64,000 nucleotides of DNA. Source: Streptomyces malachitofuscus. Its GTDB lineage: Bacteria > Actinomycetota > Actinomycetes > Streptomycetales > Streptomycetaceae. A model generated the notes under the pieces. It did no database searches, was not told the origin of the DNA, and worked only from the letters and a program-made list of their open reading frames with translations. Made by a program: the position numbers and the translations under genes. This document shows, piece by piece, positions 39,578 through 48,567 of this stretch. The DNA is taken from positions 236,650-300,649 of the forward strand of contig NZ_BMUF01000013.1 of assembly GCF_014650055.1 (NCBI RefSeq). The letters are read 5' to 3'. How positions within the stretch are numbered: the first letter of the stretch is position 1; each line of letters begins with the position of its first letter.

Positions 39578-40246
39578 TCAGTCGTCGTCGCCGAGCACGG
39601 GTTCCGGCAGGGTGCCGGCGTTGTGCTCCAGCAGACGCCAGCCCCGGGCGCCCTCGCCGAGGACCGACCAGCAGCAGTTGGTGAGGCCGCCCAGGCTCTC
39701 CCAGTTGTGCGGGTCGAGGCCGAGCAGCCGGCCGATGGTGGTGCGGATGGTGCCGCCGTGGCTGACCACGACGAGCGTGCCGTCCTCCGGGAGCTTCTCG
39801 GCGTGCCGCAGCACCACAGGGGCGGCGCGGTCGGCGACCTCGGTCTCCAGTTCGCCGCCGCCCCTGCGGACCGGCTCACCGCGCTTCCACGCGGCGTACT
39901 CGTCGCCGTACCTGGCGATGATCTCGTCGTGCGTCAGGCCCTGCCAGACGCCCGCGTAGGTCTCCCGCAGGGCCTCGTCGTGGGTGACGTCCAGGCCGGT
40001 GAGCGCGGCGAGCTCCGCGGCGGTGGCGGCGGCCCGCTTCAGGTCGGAGGCGATGATCGCGTCGGGCCGCAGGCCGGCCAGGAGCCGGGCGGACCGGCGG
40101 GCCTGGGCGACACCGGTGTCGGTGAGCTCGACGTCCGTGGAGCCCTGGAAGCGGCGCTCCACGTTCCAGGAGGTCTGGCCGTGCCGCCACAGGATGACGC
40201 GGCGGCCCCGGCACCCGGAGCCACGCACCTCACCGGTGGCACTCAC
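39578..40246 (-). CDS. Histidine phosphatase superfamily protein
   Basis: A 222-residue phosphoglycerate-mutase-like enzyme. The RHG active-site motif is in ILWRHGQTSWNVERRFQG, with ELTDTGVAQARRSARLLAGL, E-T-Y-A-G-V-W-Q-G-L-T and VVSHGGTIRTTIG carrying the second His. Homologues next to rsfS and nadD in actinobacteria are often annotated as glucosyl-3-phosphoglycerate phosphatases; the substrate here is unknown. It overlaps rsfS by 4 bp. Confidence 0.9.
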   Translation of the reverse strand: MSATGEVRGSGCRGRRVILWRHGQTSWNVERRFQGSTDVELTDTGVAQARRSARLLAGLRPDAIIASDLKRAAATAAELAALTGLDVTHDEALRETYAGVWQGLTHDEIIARYGDEYAAWKRGEPVRRGGGELETEVADRAAPVVLRHAEKLPEDGTLVVVSHGGTIRTTIGRLLGLDPHNWESLGGLTNCCWSVLGEGARGWRLLEHNAGTLPEPVLGDDD

Positions 40247-40689
40247 CGCCAGTCACCGCCCGGCTGCGCCGCCTCCTCGGCCTCCTGCAGTCGGGCGTGC
40301 TCGGCGGCCTTGCCGCGGGTGGCCGCGGCGTCCTCGGGCAGCTCCAGCTCGGGGCAGTCCTTCCACAGCCGCTCCAGGGCGTAGAAGACGCGCTCCTCGC
40401 TGTGCTGGACGTGGACGACGATGTCGACGTAGTCGAGCAGCACCCAGCGGGCCTCGCGGTCGCCCTCGCGGCGGACCGGCTTGGCGCCGAGCTCCTTGTT
40501 CAGCCGCTCCTCGATCTCGTCGACGATCGACTTGACCTGTCGGTCGTTGGGCGCGGAGGCCAGCAGGAAGGCGTCGGTGATGGACAGCACGTCACTGACG
40601 TCGTAGGCGACGATGTCGTGCGCGAGCTTGTCGGCGGCCGCCTGCGCGGCGGTGCGGACGAGCTCGAGGGAACGGTCGGTTGCGGTCAC
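40243..40689 (-). CDS. rsfS: Ribosomal silencing factor
   Basis: A 148-residue Iojap-family protein (AADKLAHDIVAYDVSDVLSITDAFLLASAPNDRQVKSIVDEI...WVLLDYVDIVVHVQHSEERVFYALERLWKDCP). It binds L14 and blocks subunit joining in starving cells. It overlaps the phosphatase gene by 4 bp. A Gln/Glu-rich tail extends past the family core. Confidence 0.95.
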   Translation of the reverse strand: MTATDRSLELVRTAAQAAADKLAHDIVAYDVSDVLSITDAFLLASAPNDRQVKSIVDEIEERLNKELGAKPVRREGDREARWVLLDYVDIVVHVQHSEERVFYALERLWKDCPELELPEDAAATRGKAAEHARLQEAEEAAQPGGDWR

Positions 40690-40781
40690 TGCGAGGCTTT
40701 CGATCGGCGGTCACTTGCCCTCAAGGGTCTCACGACCGCCGGGCGCACCCCACGTGATTACGGAGGGTGCGCCCGGCCGCG

Positions 40782-42494
40782 CTACGAGGCGGGGTCGTAG
40801 TCCTGGCCGAGGACGACCGAGACGCGGGCGTTCGCCGAGGTCCTGCCCTTGCTGACGGAGTCGGCGCTCAGCCCCAGGGTCTTGGCGACCTCGGCGGCGT
40901 TCTCCTTGTCGGCGGCGTCCGCGTAGACGACCTTCGAGGTCGCCTCCGGGGCGGCGGCGGTGCCGGCCCCCCGGAAGGTGAAGCCGCCGTTGAGCAGGAC
41001 CACGCGGGCCTTCTCGGTGCGGTTGTCGACGCCGGTCGCGTTGCGCACGGAGACGCTGACCGCGGCGTCCGGGTCGGGGCTCTTGGCGGTGCCGCCGAGG
41101 ACGTCCTTGACCACGCTGTCGCTCGCCTCCGCGGTGAGCGTCCCGTCCTGCTGCACGGGCAGCAGCGCGGTCTTGTGGTCGCCGCCCTTGGCGAGGTCGG
41201 AGAGCCGGGCGAGGAAGGCGCCGAGGTCCTCGTCGGTGAGCGGCGGCTCGATGATCTGCCCGAGGGTCTGGATGGTGGTCGTGGCGGCGTCCGGGTCGGA
41301 GGTCAGCTTGCGCAGGACCCCGTGCAGCACCTGCCCGAACCGTTCCAGCTGGGCGTTCTGGGCCTCGCCGGAGCCGCGGTGGGTGGCGTAGGCGACGGCC
41401 ATCTTGCCGCTGAGGGTCTGGCCCTTGCCCTTCCTGACCAGGGGCGCCTCGCCCTTCTTCTTGGCGTCCGGGTCGGGCACGTCGGTGTCGGTGTCGATCT
41501 CGATGTTGCCGACGAGGTCGACGAGGGTGAGCAGGAAGGGGGTGTCCAGCCGCCAGGTGCCCTCGATGTCGGTGCCGAGGACGGTGTCGAGGGCGGTCCT
41601 GGTGCCCGCGGAGCCGTCGTCCTCGACGGACTTGGCGAGCGTGGTGGTGGTGCCGTCCTCGGCGGTGAGGGCGAGGGAGTTCGGGAGCAGGACGGTGGTG
41701 CCCTGCTTGGTGGTGGTGTTGTCGACGAGCAGGGCGGTGGCGGTGCCGCCCCGCTCGGTGTCGTGCAGATGGACGACGATCACGTCCCGCTTCTGGGCGC
41801 CCGCGGAGGTCGTGGTGCCGGTCTCCGTGCCGGACGACAGTCCGGGCAGCTTCCCGGCGTACCAGAGGTAGCCGACGCCGCCGGCCGCGACCAGGGCGAA
41901 CACCACGACGAGGGCGACGATCCGGCTGCGGGCGCGGCGCCGGGCCTCCTCGCGCCGCTCGGTGCGGTTCTCGGTGAACTTGAGCCAGTCGATGACGTCC
42001 TCGGAGTCGTCGTCGGGCTCCTCGACGAAGGCGAACTGCTCGGTGCGGTAGTCCCGGCCGGCGGGGTCGTCGGGGTCGTGGTCCTCGTCGACCGGACCCG
42101 CCTGCTGCGGGATGTGCGCGGTCTGCTCGGCGACGCGGGGCTGCTGTCCGGTGCCGGGGGCGGCGAACTGCGGGTGCTGCCCGTAGGGGTCGTACGGCGC
42201 GTTCTGGCCGGCCTGCTGGGTGCCGTAGGCGTCGTAGGAGCCGTACGAGGGGGCCTGGGGCTGCTGCGGGGCCGCGGCGCCGTGCGTCCCGTACGGGTCG
42301 TACGACGGCTGCTGGTGCCCGCCGGTGGCGTACGGGTCGTAGCCGTAGCCCTGCTGCTGGTAACCGTCGTACTGCTGGGGCTGCTGGGCCTGCTGGTCCG
42401 CGGCCTGGCGGTAGACAGGCCGGCCGTACTCGTCGTAGCCGACGAGCTCGTACGGGGCGCCGCCCCCGTATCCCGCGTCGTATCGGTCGTTCAC
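40782..42494 (-). CDS. LCP/LytR-C domain membrane protein (degenerate LCP)
   Basis: A 570-residue protein. A long Tyr/Gln/Pro/Gly-rich cytoplasmic part (YDxYGxPVYRQ...QQxGYGYDPYATGG) precedes one membrane segment (RIVALVVVFALVAAGGVGYLWYAG). An LCP-like domain (VIVVHLHDTERGGTATALLVDN...LDTPFLLTLVDLVGNIEI) and a LytR_C tail (VSVRNATGV...VSVVLGQDY) follow. The usual LCP arginine/aspartate set around IPRD reads LPNS here, so ligase activity is doubtful. GTG 42494 has GAGAGGGG upstream. It lies between nadD and rsfS. Confidence 0.82.
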   Translation of the reverse strand: MNDRYDAGYGGGAPYELVGYDEYGRPVYRQAADQQAQQPQQYDGYQQQGYGYDPYATGGHQQPSYDPYGTHGAAAPQQPQAPSYGSYDAYGTQQAGQNAPYDPYGQHPQFAAPGTGQQPRVAEQTAHIPQQAGPVDEDHDPDDPAGRDYRTEQFAFVEEPDDDSEDVIDWLKFTENRTERREEARRRARSRIVALVVVFALVAAGGVGYLWYAGKLPGLSSGTETGTTTSAGAQKRDVIVVHLHDTERGGTATALLVDNTTTKQGTTVLLPNSLALTAEDGTTTTLAKSVEDDGSAGTRTALDTVLGTDIEGTWRLDTPFLLTLVDLVGNIEIDTDTDVPDPDAKKKGEAPLVRKGKGQTLSGKMAVAYATHRGSGEAQNAQLERFGQVLHGVLRKLTSDPDAATTTIQTLGQIIEPPLTDEDLGAFLARLSDLAKGGDHKTALLPVQQDGTLTAEASDSVVKDVLGGTAKSPDPDAAVSVSVRNATGVDNRTEKARVVLLNGGFTFRGAGTAAAPEATSKVVYADAADKENAAEVAKTLGLSADSVSKGRTSANARVSVVLGQDYDPAS

Positions 42495-42510
42495 CGGTGC
42501 CCCTCTCGGA

Positions 42511-43134
42511 TCACTCGCCGCGGTACAGCTCGCGCTTGTCGATGTAGCGCACGACTCCGTCCGGCACCAGGTACCAGACGGGTTCTCCCTTGGCGACTCT
42601 CGCACGGCAGTCCGTGGAGGAGATGGCGAGGGCGGGAACCTCCACCAAGGACACACCGCCCTCGGGAAGGCCGGCGTCCGTCAGGTGGTGGCCGGGCCGG
42701 GTCACGCCGATGAAGTGTGCCAGGGAGAAGAGTTCCTCGCTGTCGCGCCAGGTGAGGATCTGGGCGAGGGCGTCGGCGCCGGTGATGAAGAACAGGTCCG
42801 TGTCCGGATTGAGCGCGCGCAGGTCGCGCAGGGTGTCCACGGTGTAGGTGGGGCCGCCGCGGTCGATGTCGATGCGGCTGACCGAGAACTGCGGGTTCTC
42901 GGCGGTCGCGATGACCGTCATCAGATAGCGGTCCTCGGCGGCGGAGACCGCGCGGTGGCTCTTCTGCCACGGCTGGCCGGTGGGGACGAAGACCACCTCG
43001 TCCAGGTGGAACTGGGCGGCGACCTCGCTGGCCGCCACCAGGTGCCCGTGGTGGATCGGGTCGAAGGTGCCGCCCATCACGCCCAGACGGCGCTTGCCCT
43101 GCTTGGCCGGGCCGCTGCCGGGACCGGTAGGCAT
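42511..43134 (-). CDS. nadD: Nicotinate-nucleotide adenylyltransferase
   Basis: A 207-residue enzyme that makes NaAD from NaMN and ATP. It shows LGVMGGTFDPIHHGHLVAASEVA (HxGH nucleotidyltransferase motif), FVPTGQPWQK, TYTVDTLRDL, FITGADAL and ISSTDCRARV. The start MPTGPGSGPAKQ (43134) has GGGAGAG 7 nt upstream; an upstream ATG at 43149 is possible. It is followed 16 bp later by the LCP-like gene. Confidence 0.94.
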   Translation of the reverse strand: MPTGPGSGPAKQGKRRLGVMGGTFDPIHHGHLVAASEVAAQFHLDEVVFVPTGQPWQKSHRAVSAAEDRYLMTVIATAENPQFSVSRIDIDRGGPTYTVDTLRDLRALNPDTDLFFITGADALAQILTWRDSEELFSLAHFIGVTRPGHHLTDAGLPEGGVSLVEVPALAISSTDCRARVAKGEPVWYLVPDGVVRYIDKRELYRGE

Positions 43135-43216
43135 GTCCTGCTCTCCCATGCGTGCAGACCCTACCGGCCCGGCCCGATCGCCCCGTCCGCCAGTGCCCTG
43201 CCGGGCAGCGGCGGGA

Positions 43217-43381
43217 TCAGCGGTCGCGGTTGAAGCGGGTGGTGATCCACAGCAGGAGGAGCAGGGCGAACAGGGCCCCGCCACCGGTGAGGTAGGGGCT
43301 CAGGCTCTCGTGGTTGCCGCTGTGCTCTCCGCCCTCGGCGGCGAGGGTGACCAACTGGGCAGCGGTGCTGGGGAAGCTCAT
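43217..43381 (-). CDS. 54-residue membrane protein
   Basis: ATG 43381 to TGA 43217 encodes M-S-F-P-S-T-A-A-Q-L-V-T-L-A-A-E-G-G-E-H..., then one membrane helix (GGALFALLLLLWITTRF) and a basic end N-R-D-R. The frame carries a sensible single-pass profile (short extracytoplasmic head, basic tail). It lies 82 bp before nadD on the same strand. The function is unknown; it is easily missed because of its size. Confidence 0.65.
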   Translation of the reverse strand: MSFPSTAAQLVTLAAEGGEHSGNHESLSPYLTGGGALFALLLLLWITTRFNRDR

Positions 43382-43652
43382 CTTCGGCAGAACCTATCGC
43401 GTGTGGGCGGGATAAAGACGTCCGCTCATCGTAAGCGGGAGCTTCCGCGGCGATCACGCCGACTCCGCCGTTGCGGGCGCGAGCGGCCCCGGCCCCGCGA
43501 CGCCGGGCAACCTCGCGCGGCCCCCGGCCGTCCTTCCCGCTGTACCGTCCGCACTGCCCGTCCGAGGCGTCTGCGCCTAGGCTGGGCTTCGCCGCGGGGG
43601 AGCAGAGGGCCGCAGGCGGCCCGCGAAGGTCACAGACGCCCATGGGGGAAAC

Positions 43653-44768
43653 ATGTCCGACGGCCATCAGCACAACGGGCACGAGAGCGTGCCGAGCAGG
43701 CAGCGCAGGCGCTTCCCCGGAATCTCCTCGCGTGCGTACGAACATCCGGCCGACCGCTCCGCGCTGGTGGCGCTGCGGAAGCTGAGCGGCTTCGACACGG
43801 TCTTCAAGGCCCTGAGCGGTCTGCTGCCCGAGCGCAGTCTGCGGCTGCTGTTCCTGTCCGACTCGGTGCGGGTCTCGGACCGGCAGTTCGCGCACCTCAA
43901 CGACATGCTGCGGGACGCCTGCTACATCCTGGACCTGGAGAAGGTCCCGCCGATGTACGTCAACCAGGACCCGAATCCGAACGCCATGTGCATCGGCCTG
44001 GACGAGCCGATCATCGTGGTGACCACGGGTCTGGTGGAACTGCTCGACGAGGAGGAGATGCGGGCGGTCGTCGGGCACGAGGTCGGGCACGCGCTGTCCG
44101 GGCACTCGGTGTACCGGACGATCCTGCTGTTCCTGACGTCGCTGGCGGTCCGGGTCGCGTGGATCCCGCTGGGCAACTTCGCGATCATGGCGATCGTGAC
44201 GGCGCTGCGCGAGTGGTTCCGCAAGTCGGAGCTGTCCGCGGACCGGGCCGGACTGCTGGTCGGGCAGGACCTGACGGCGTCGATGCGCGGCCTGATGAAG
44301 ATCGCGGGCGGCAACCACCTGCACGAGATGAACGTGGACGCGTTCCTGGAGCAGGCCGAGGAGTACGAGGCCGGGGGCGATCTGCGCGACTCCGTGCTGA
44401 AGATCCTCAACGTGCTGCCCCGCTCGCACCCGTTCACCACGGTGCGCGCCGCCGAGCTGAAGAAGTGGGCGGCCTCCCGCGACTACCAGCGGATCATGGA
44501 CGGCCACTACCCGCGCCGTGACGAGGACAAGGACGCCTCGGTGCGGGACTCCTGGCGGGAGTCGGCGAGCAGCTACGCCGGTGAGGTGAAGAACTCCAAG
44601 GACCCGCTGATGAAGCTGGTCAGCGACATCGCGGGCGGTGCCGGTGATCTGGGCGACCGGGTGCGCCGGGGCTTCGGCGGCTTCACGTCGGCGCCGAAGC
44701 CGGGGCCGCGGGAGCCGGGTGCGCCGTCGGACACGGACGACGGGCAGCCCCCGCGCGACGGCGCCTGA
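43653..44768 (+). CDS. M48-family zinc metallopeptidase
   Basis: A 371-residue protein with V-V-G-H142-E-V-G-H146-A-L-S-G (HExxH), a hydrophobic segment (ILLFLTSLAVRVAWIPLGNFAIMAIV) and ELSADRAGLL, whose Glu is the third zinc ligand. Like HtpX, it is probably a membrane quality-control protease. The N terminus (HQHNGHESVPSRQRRRFPG) is short and His-rich. It converges on the membrane protein gene that follows; the gap is only 21 bp. Confidence 0.9.
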   Translation: MSDGHQHNGHESVPSRQRRRFPGISSRAYEHPADRSALVALRKLSGFDTVFKALSGLLPERSLRLLFLSDSVRVSDRQFAHLNDMLRDACYILDLEKVPPMYVNQDPNPNAMCIGLDEPIIVVTTGLVELLDEEEMRAVVGHEVGHALSGHSVYRTILLFLTSLAVRVAWIPLGNFAIMAIVTALREWFRKSELSADRAGLLVGQDLTASMRGLMKIAGGNHLHEMNVDAFLEQAEEYEAGGDLRDSVLKILNVLPRSHPFTTVRAAELKKWAASRDYQRIMDGHYPRRDEDKDASVRDSWRESASSYAGEVKNSKDPLMKLVSDIAGGAGDLGDRVRRGFGGFTSAPKPGPREPGAPSDTDDGQPPRDGA

Positions 44769-44789
44769 GGTCCACCTCCCGGGCGTCGT

Positions 44790-45863
44790 TCACGGGGTCG
44801 GCTGCGCGTCCGCCGCCAGCGAGCCGCACAGGGCCGGGGCGCTGCCCGTGGCGTAGGGGTCGGTGCCGGGCGGGCCGCCCTTCTCGGCCGTCTGTCCGGC
44901 GAGCAGCGGGCGCAGCCGGGCGGCGGCGTCCTGCGCGCAGGACAGGGGTCCGGCCTGGACGTGGGCGGTGACGAGTTCCGCCTGGTGCAGCCGCAGGTCG
45001 TCGCGGTCGAAGCGGAAGTGCAGTTCGCGGCGGACGGTGAACAGTGACGCCTCGGCGTCCTGTCCGGCGCCCGCCGGGCGCAGTGCGTAGACGAAGGTGT
45101 GGTCGGCGGTGACCTCGAGGGTGGCGGAGTCGGCCTCGGCGGCCTGCAGGGTGCCGTGGGCGCGGACCCCGCCGTCGGCCAGTTCCACGCGGGAGGGGTC
45201 GAAGCGGACCAGCCATCCGGTGGGCGCGTGCCGGCCGTCGGCGACGGGCCGGTCGAAGCTCCGGTCGAACTGTTCCAGCTGGCCGGAGTCGAGCAGCACC
45301 CGCACGGGGCGCGTCTCGCCGCCGGTGAGCACGCCCGGGTCGAGGGAGGACCGCACGACGTAGTCCTTCGCGGTGAGCAGGGCGGTCACCACCTGGCCGT
45401 CGGAGAAGTGCGCAGTGCGCCGGGACGCCGGGAGCGGCACCCCCTCGGCACCGGTGCGGAACTGCGCCGCAGGGCTGTGCGCGTACAGCTGTTCGACGTC
45501 GGCGGTGCCGGGCACCTCGCCCTGCGGGGCGAGCGGGACGACGGTCATCCGCAGGGGCTCGGCGGGCGCGTCGGCGGCCGGGGTCCGGTAGGGGTGCCGG
45601 ATGCCCATGTAGACGGCGGTGCCGAAGGCCACGGTGATCAGCAGGACCAGGACCAGCGCCTGCCGGGACAGGCCGCCCTTGCACCGTGGCGGGCGGCGGC
45701 GCACGGCCGGGGCGTGGTCGGTGATGCGCTCCTGGGCGGAGTACTCCTGGAGCCGGGCAGCGCGGACGAAGGACTCGTCGAAGACGACGGACCTGTACTC
45801 GTCCTCTCCGCCTCCGGGGGCTCCCTCGGGCGTCCCCTCGGGCGGGTCCGAAGGCCCTCCCAT
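44790..45863 (-). CDS. Membrane-anchored protein with SVVFDE motif
   Basis: A 357-residue protein. The cytoplasmic start holds the segment E-Y-R-S-V-V-F-D-E-S-F-V-R-A-A-R, shared with its neighbour. One membrane helix (ALVLVLLITVAFGTAVYMGI) and an extracytoplasmic domain with two Cys (LSCAQDAA and ALCGSLA) follow. I do not recognise the outer domain. It is upstream of the paralogous short protein on the same strand reading toward it, 87 bp apart. Confidence 0.75.
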   Translation of the reverse strand: MGGPSDPPEGTPEGAPGGGEDEYRSVVFDESFVRAARLQEYSAQERITDHAPAVRRRPPRCKGGLSRQALVLVLLITVAFGTAVYMGIRHPYRTPAADAPAEPLRMTVVPLAPQGEVPGTADVEQLYAHSPAAQFRTGAEGVPLPASRRTAHFSDGQVVTALLTAKDYVVRSSLDPGVLTGGETRPVRVLLDSGQLEQFDRSFDRPVADGRHAPTGWLVRFDPSRVELADGGVRAHGTLQAAEADSATLEVTADHTFVYALRPAGAGQDAEASLFTVRRELHFRFDRDDLRLHQAELVTAHVQAGPLSCAQDAAARLRPLLAGQTAEKGGPPGTDPYATGSAPALCGSLAADAQPTP

Positions 45864-45950
45864 ATCTTCAGGGTAGGTTCGGCGGAGGCCCGGTAAACGC
45901 CCGGCCGGACCGGAACTTCTGACAGGTCCTCACCAAGTAGACGGCGGCTC

Positions 45951-46517
45951 TCAGGGGGTGCCGCGCGGGATCACCGGGACGGTCGGCCGGGAGTAGTCGG
46001 CCGACGCGGAGGGGGTCGCCGCACCGCCCCGGTCGACGCCGGTCGTGGCCGGCGGCGGGACCGGGTCCTGACGGTTGGAGGAGGAGCCCCGGTAGACCGC
46101 CGAGAAGGCGAGCGCGACCATGCCGATGCCCATCACCAGGGCGAGCATCCAGGCGACGGGGCGGTGCCAGCGCACCGGCCCGCCGTAGACGCCCGGGGAG
46201 CCGTGCTCGTCCTCCAGGACGTCGGCGTCGTCGTCCGGGTCGTCGTAGCCGGGATCGCCCCGGTAGCCGCCGTAACCGTCGTCGTAGCGCTCACCGCGCG
46301 CACGGGCCCGGCGGGCCTCGGCCTCGGAGGCCTCGGCTCTCGCCTCGGCGGCGGCCAGGAGACGTTCGACGGCGGTCGGCTCATGCACCTCGGCCGCACG
46401 CACGAAGGCCTCGTCGAAGACCACGGAGGCGAACTCTTCGTCCGACACCCCGCGGTCGTGGTCGTCGTCGGGCTCCCAGCCGTCAGGGAACGGCGTGCCC
46501 CCCACGTCCTCCGGCAC
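45951..46517 (-). CDS. Short membrane protein sharing the SVVFDE motif
   Basis: A ~188-residue protein. It has an acidic N terminus with E-F-A-S-V-V-F-D-E-A-F-V-R-A-A-E and an Ala/Glu/Arg-rich helix (VERLLAAAEARAEASEAEARRARARG). One membrane helix (WMLALVMGIGMVALAFSAV) precedes a short Pro/Ser-rich outer tail. The shared motif with the next gene suggests duplication and divergence, or a common cytoplasmic partner. GTG 46517 is a guess; TTG 46544 is also in frame. Confidence 0.7.
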   Translation of the reverse strand: MPEDVGGTPFPDGWEPDDDHDRGVSDEEFASVVFDEAFVRAAEVHEPTAVERLLAAAEARAEASEAEARRARARGERYDDGYGGYRGDPGYDDPDDDADVLEDEHGSPGVYGGPVRWHRPVAWMLALVMGIGMVALAFSAVYRGSSSNRQDPVPPPATTGVDRGGAATPSASADYSRPTVPVIPRGTP

Positions 46518-46577
46518 GGATCCAGAGTAGACCTGGGGGGTCAATTTGGGCAGACGGTATGGAAATTCATCCGTCTG

Positions 46578-46620
46578 CTGAGACGCGCCCGGCGGCCGCT
46601 CCCCGGTGTGCGCGTCTCAG
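46578..46620 (-). terminator. Stem-loop overlapping the proA stop codon
   Basis: CTGAGACGCG (46578-46587) pairs with CGCGTCTCAG (46611-46620). The right arm includes the proA stop codon (46617-46619). It is probably the proA terminator. Confidence 0.6.
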
Positions 46621-47903
46621 CGCCGTACGTGGCCGTCGCCGGTGACGATGTACTTCGTGCTGGTCAGCTCGGGCAGGCCCATGGGGCCGCGGGCGTGCAG
46701 CTTCTGCGTGGAGATGCCGATCTCCGCGCCGAAACCGAACTGGCCGCCGTCGGTGAAACGGGTGGAGGCGTTCACCGCGACCGTGGTGGAGTCCACCAGC
46801 TGGGTGAAGCGGCGGGCGGCCTGCTGCGACGTGGTGACGATGGCCTCGGTGTGCCCGGAGGTCCACAGCCGGATGTGCTCGACGGCCCGGTCGAGGGAGT
46901 CGACGACGGCGGCGGCGATGTCGTGGGAGAGGTACTCGGTCTCCCAGTCCTCCGTGGTGGCCTCCACGACGGTGGCGCGGGAGTCCTTCGCGTACGCCAT
47001 CACGCGCTCGTCGGCGTGCACGGTCACCCCGGCGTCGGCGAGGGCGTCCAGGGCGAGCGGCAGGAACCGGGCGGCGATGTCCTGGTGGACCAGGAGGGTC
47101 TCGGCGGCGTTGCACACGCCGACCCGCTGGGCCTTGGAGTTGACCAGGATCTCGACGGCCGTACCGAGGTCGGCCGCCGCGTCGACGTAGACGTGGCAGT
47201 TGCCGGTGCCGGTCTCGATGACCGGGACGACGGACTCCTGGACGACCGTGTTGATCAGGGAGGCCCCGCCGCGCGGGATGAGCACGTCGACCAGGCCCCG
47301 GGCGCGCATCAGCTCGCGCACGCTGTCGCGGCTCTCTCCGGGCACCAGCTGAACGGCGTCGGCGGGCAGGCCCGCGCCGTGCACGGCGTCGCGCAGCACC
47401 CGCACCAGCGCGGTGTTCGACCGGTACGCCGAGGAGGAGCCGCGCAGCAGGACCGCGTTGCCGGACTTCAGGCAGAGGGCGGCGGCGTCGACGGTCACGT
47501 TCGGCCGGCCCTCGTAGATGATCCCGACGACGCCGAGCGGCACCCGGACCTGGCGCAGGTCGATGCCGTTGGGCAGCGTGGAGCCGCGGACCACCTCGCC
47601 GACCGGGTCGGGCAGCGCGGCCACGTCCCGTACGTCGGCCGCGATGGCGCGCACCCGCTCCGGGGTGAGGGTGAGCCGGTCGATCATGCCCTCGCTGGTG
47701 CCGGCCTCGCGGGCCTTGGCCACGTCCTGGGCGTTGGCCTCGACGATCTCGCTCGCGCGGACCTCCAGCGCGTCGGCGATGGCGAGCAGCGCGTCGTCCT
47801 TGGCGGCGCGCGGCAGCGGCGCGAGGGAGGCGGCGGCGCCCTTGGCCCGGTAGGCGGCCTGGTTGACCGGGGACATCGAGTCGTACGGCGAGAGCGTGGT
47901 CAT
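46617..47903 (-). CDS. proA: Glutamate-5-semialdehyde dehydrogenase
   Basis: A 428-residue enzyme that reduces gamma-glutamyl phosphate to glutamate-5-semialdehyde, the second step of proline synthesis. It shows VPLGVVGIIYEGRPNVTVDAAALCLKSGNAVLLRGSSSAY, RGGASLINTVVQESVVPVIETGTGNCHVYVD, NSKAQRVGVCNAAETLLVH (catalytic Cys) and GQFGFGAEIGISTQKLHARGPMGLPELTS. ATG 47903 is chosen; the frame is open to 47936. proB lies upstream on the same strand, separated by one unknown gene. Confidence 0.95.
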   Translation of the reverse strand: MTTLSPYDSMSPVNQAAYRAKGAAASLAPLPRAAKDDALLAIADALEVRASEIVEANAQDVAKAREAGTSEGMIDRLTLTPERVRAIAADVRDVAALPDPVGEVVRGSTLPNGIDLRQVRVPLGVVGIIYEGRPNVTVDAAALCLKSGNAVLLRGSSSAYRSNTALVRVLRDAVHGAGLPADAVQLVPGESRDSVRELMRARGLVDVLIPRGGASLINTVVQESVVPVIETGTGNCHVYVDAAADLGTAVEILVNSKAQRVGVCNAAETLLVHQDIAARFLPLALDALADAGVTVHADERVMAYAKDSRATVVEATTEDWETEYLSHDIAAAVVDSLDRAVEHIRLWTSGHTEAIVTTSQQAARRFTQLVDSTTVAVNASTRFTDGGQFGFGAEIGISTQKLHARGPMGLPELTSTKYIVTGDGHVRR

Positions 47904-47967
47904 GTGGGGAAGGGTAGTGCGGCCGACGGGCACCACCGGCCGTCATCCCGAACCATGAGACACGGGT

Positions 47968-48435
47968 TCAAAACGGGTGGACACCGACAGGGGTGGCCAG
48001 AACCGGTCCGTAGCCCGCGGCGACGCGCTGGTGGTAGGTGGGCCGGTCGATGACCTCCAGGCCGACGATCTCCCAGGGCGGCAGGCCCGCGGTCTGCCGG
48101 TGCTCGCCCCACAGGCGCAGCGCCACGGCGGCCGCGTCGTGCAGGTCGCGGGCCTCCTCCCAGTAGCGGATCTCCGCGTGGTCGTCGGCATAGCGGCTGG
48201 TGAGCAGGAACGGGTGGTCGTGGGCGAGCTGCTCCAGGGCCCGCCGCACCTCGGTGACCGGGGCCGGCGCCCCGGAGACACTGAGGGTGACGTGCCACAG
48301 GCGCGGGAGGTCGCCGGGATCCCCGCCCGGGAAGCGGTCGCCGGCCGCGACGCTGGTCAGGGCACGCTCGTCGCCCGCCGCACGGGAGCCGGAACCACCG
48401 TGAGACGCCGTCGTACCGGGGCGCACTCGTCTCAC
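47968..48435 (-). CDS. Conserved hypothetical protein between proA and proB
   Basis: A ~155-residue protein (LWHVTLSVSGAPAPVTEVRRALEQLAHDHPFLLTSRYADDHAEIRYWEEARDLHDAAAVALRLWGEHRQTAGLPPWEIVGLEVIDRPTYHQR). The alternating hydrophobic pattern suggests a small alpha/beta fold. GTG 48435 has GGAGGAGG upstream. It sits in the proB-proA gap in other Streptomyces as well, as far as I recall, but its function is unknown. Confidence 0.72.
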   Translation of the reverse strand: MRRVRPGTTASHGGSGSRAAGDERALTSVAAGDRFPGGDPGDLPRLWHVTLSVSGAPAPVTEVRRALEQLAHDHPFLLTSRYADDHAEIRYWEEARDLHDAAAVALRLWGEHRQTAGLPPWEIVGLEVIDRPTYHQRVAAGYGPVLATPVGVHPF

Positions 48436-48567
48436 GACGGCCTCCTCCACACGCGGACCGCCCGGGGGTCGGGCGGGCTTGTCCCTGCGACAAAGTTGAG
48501 CAGGCCGCCGGAGATCGCGGGGCGATTTTGCGGAACGTCCACCACCGAGGGCGGACGTTCCGCCACA

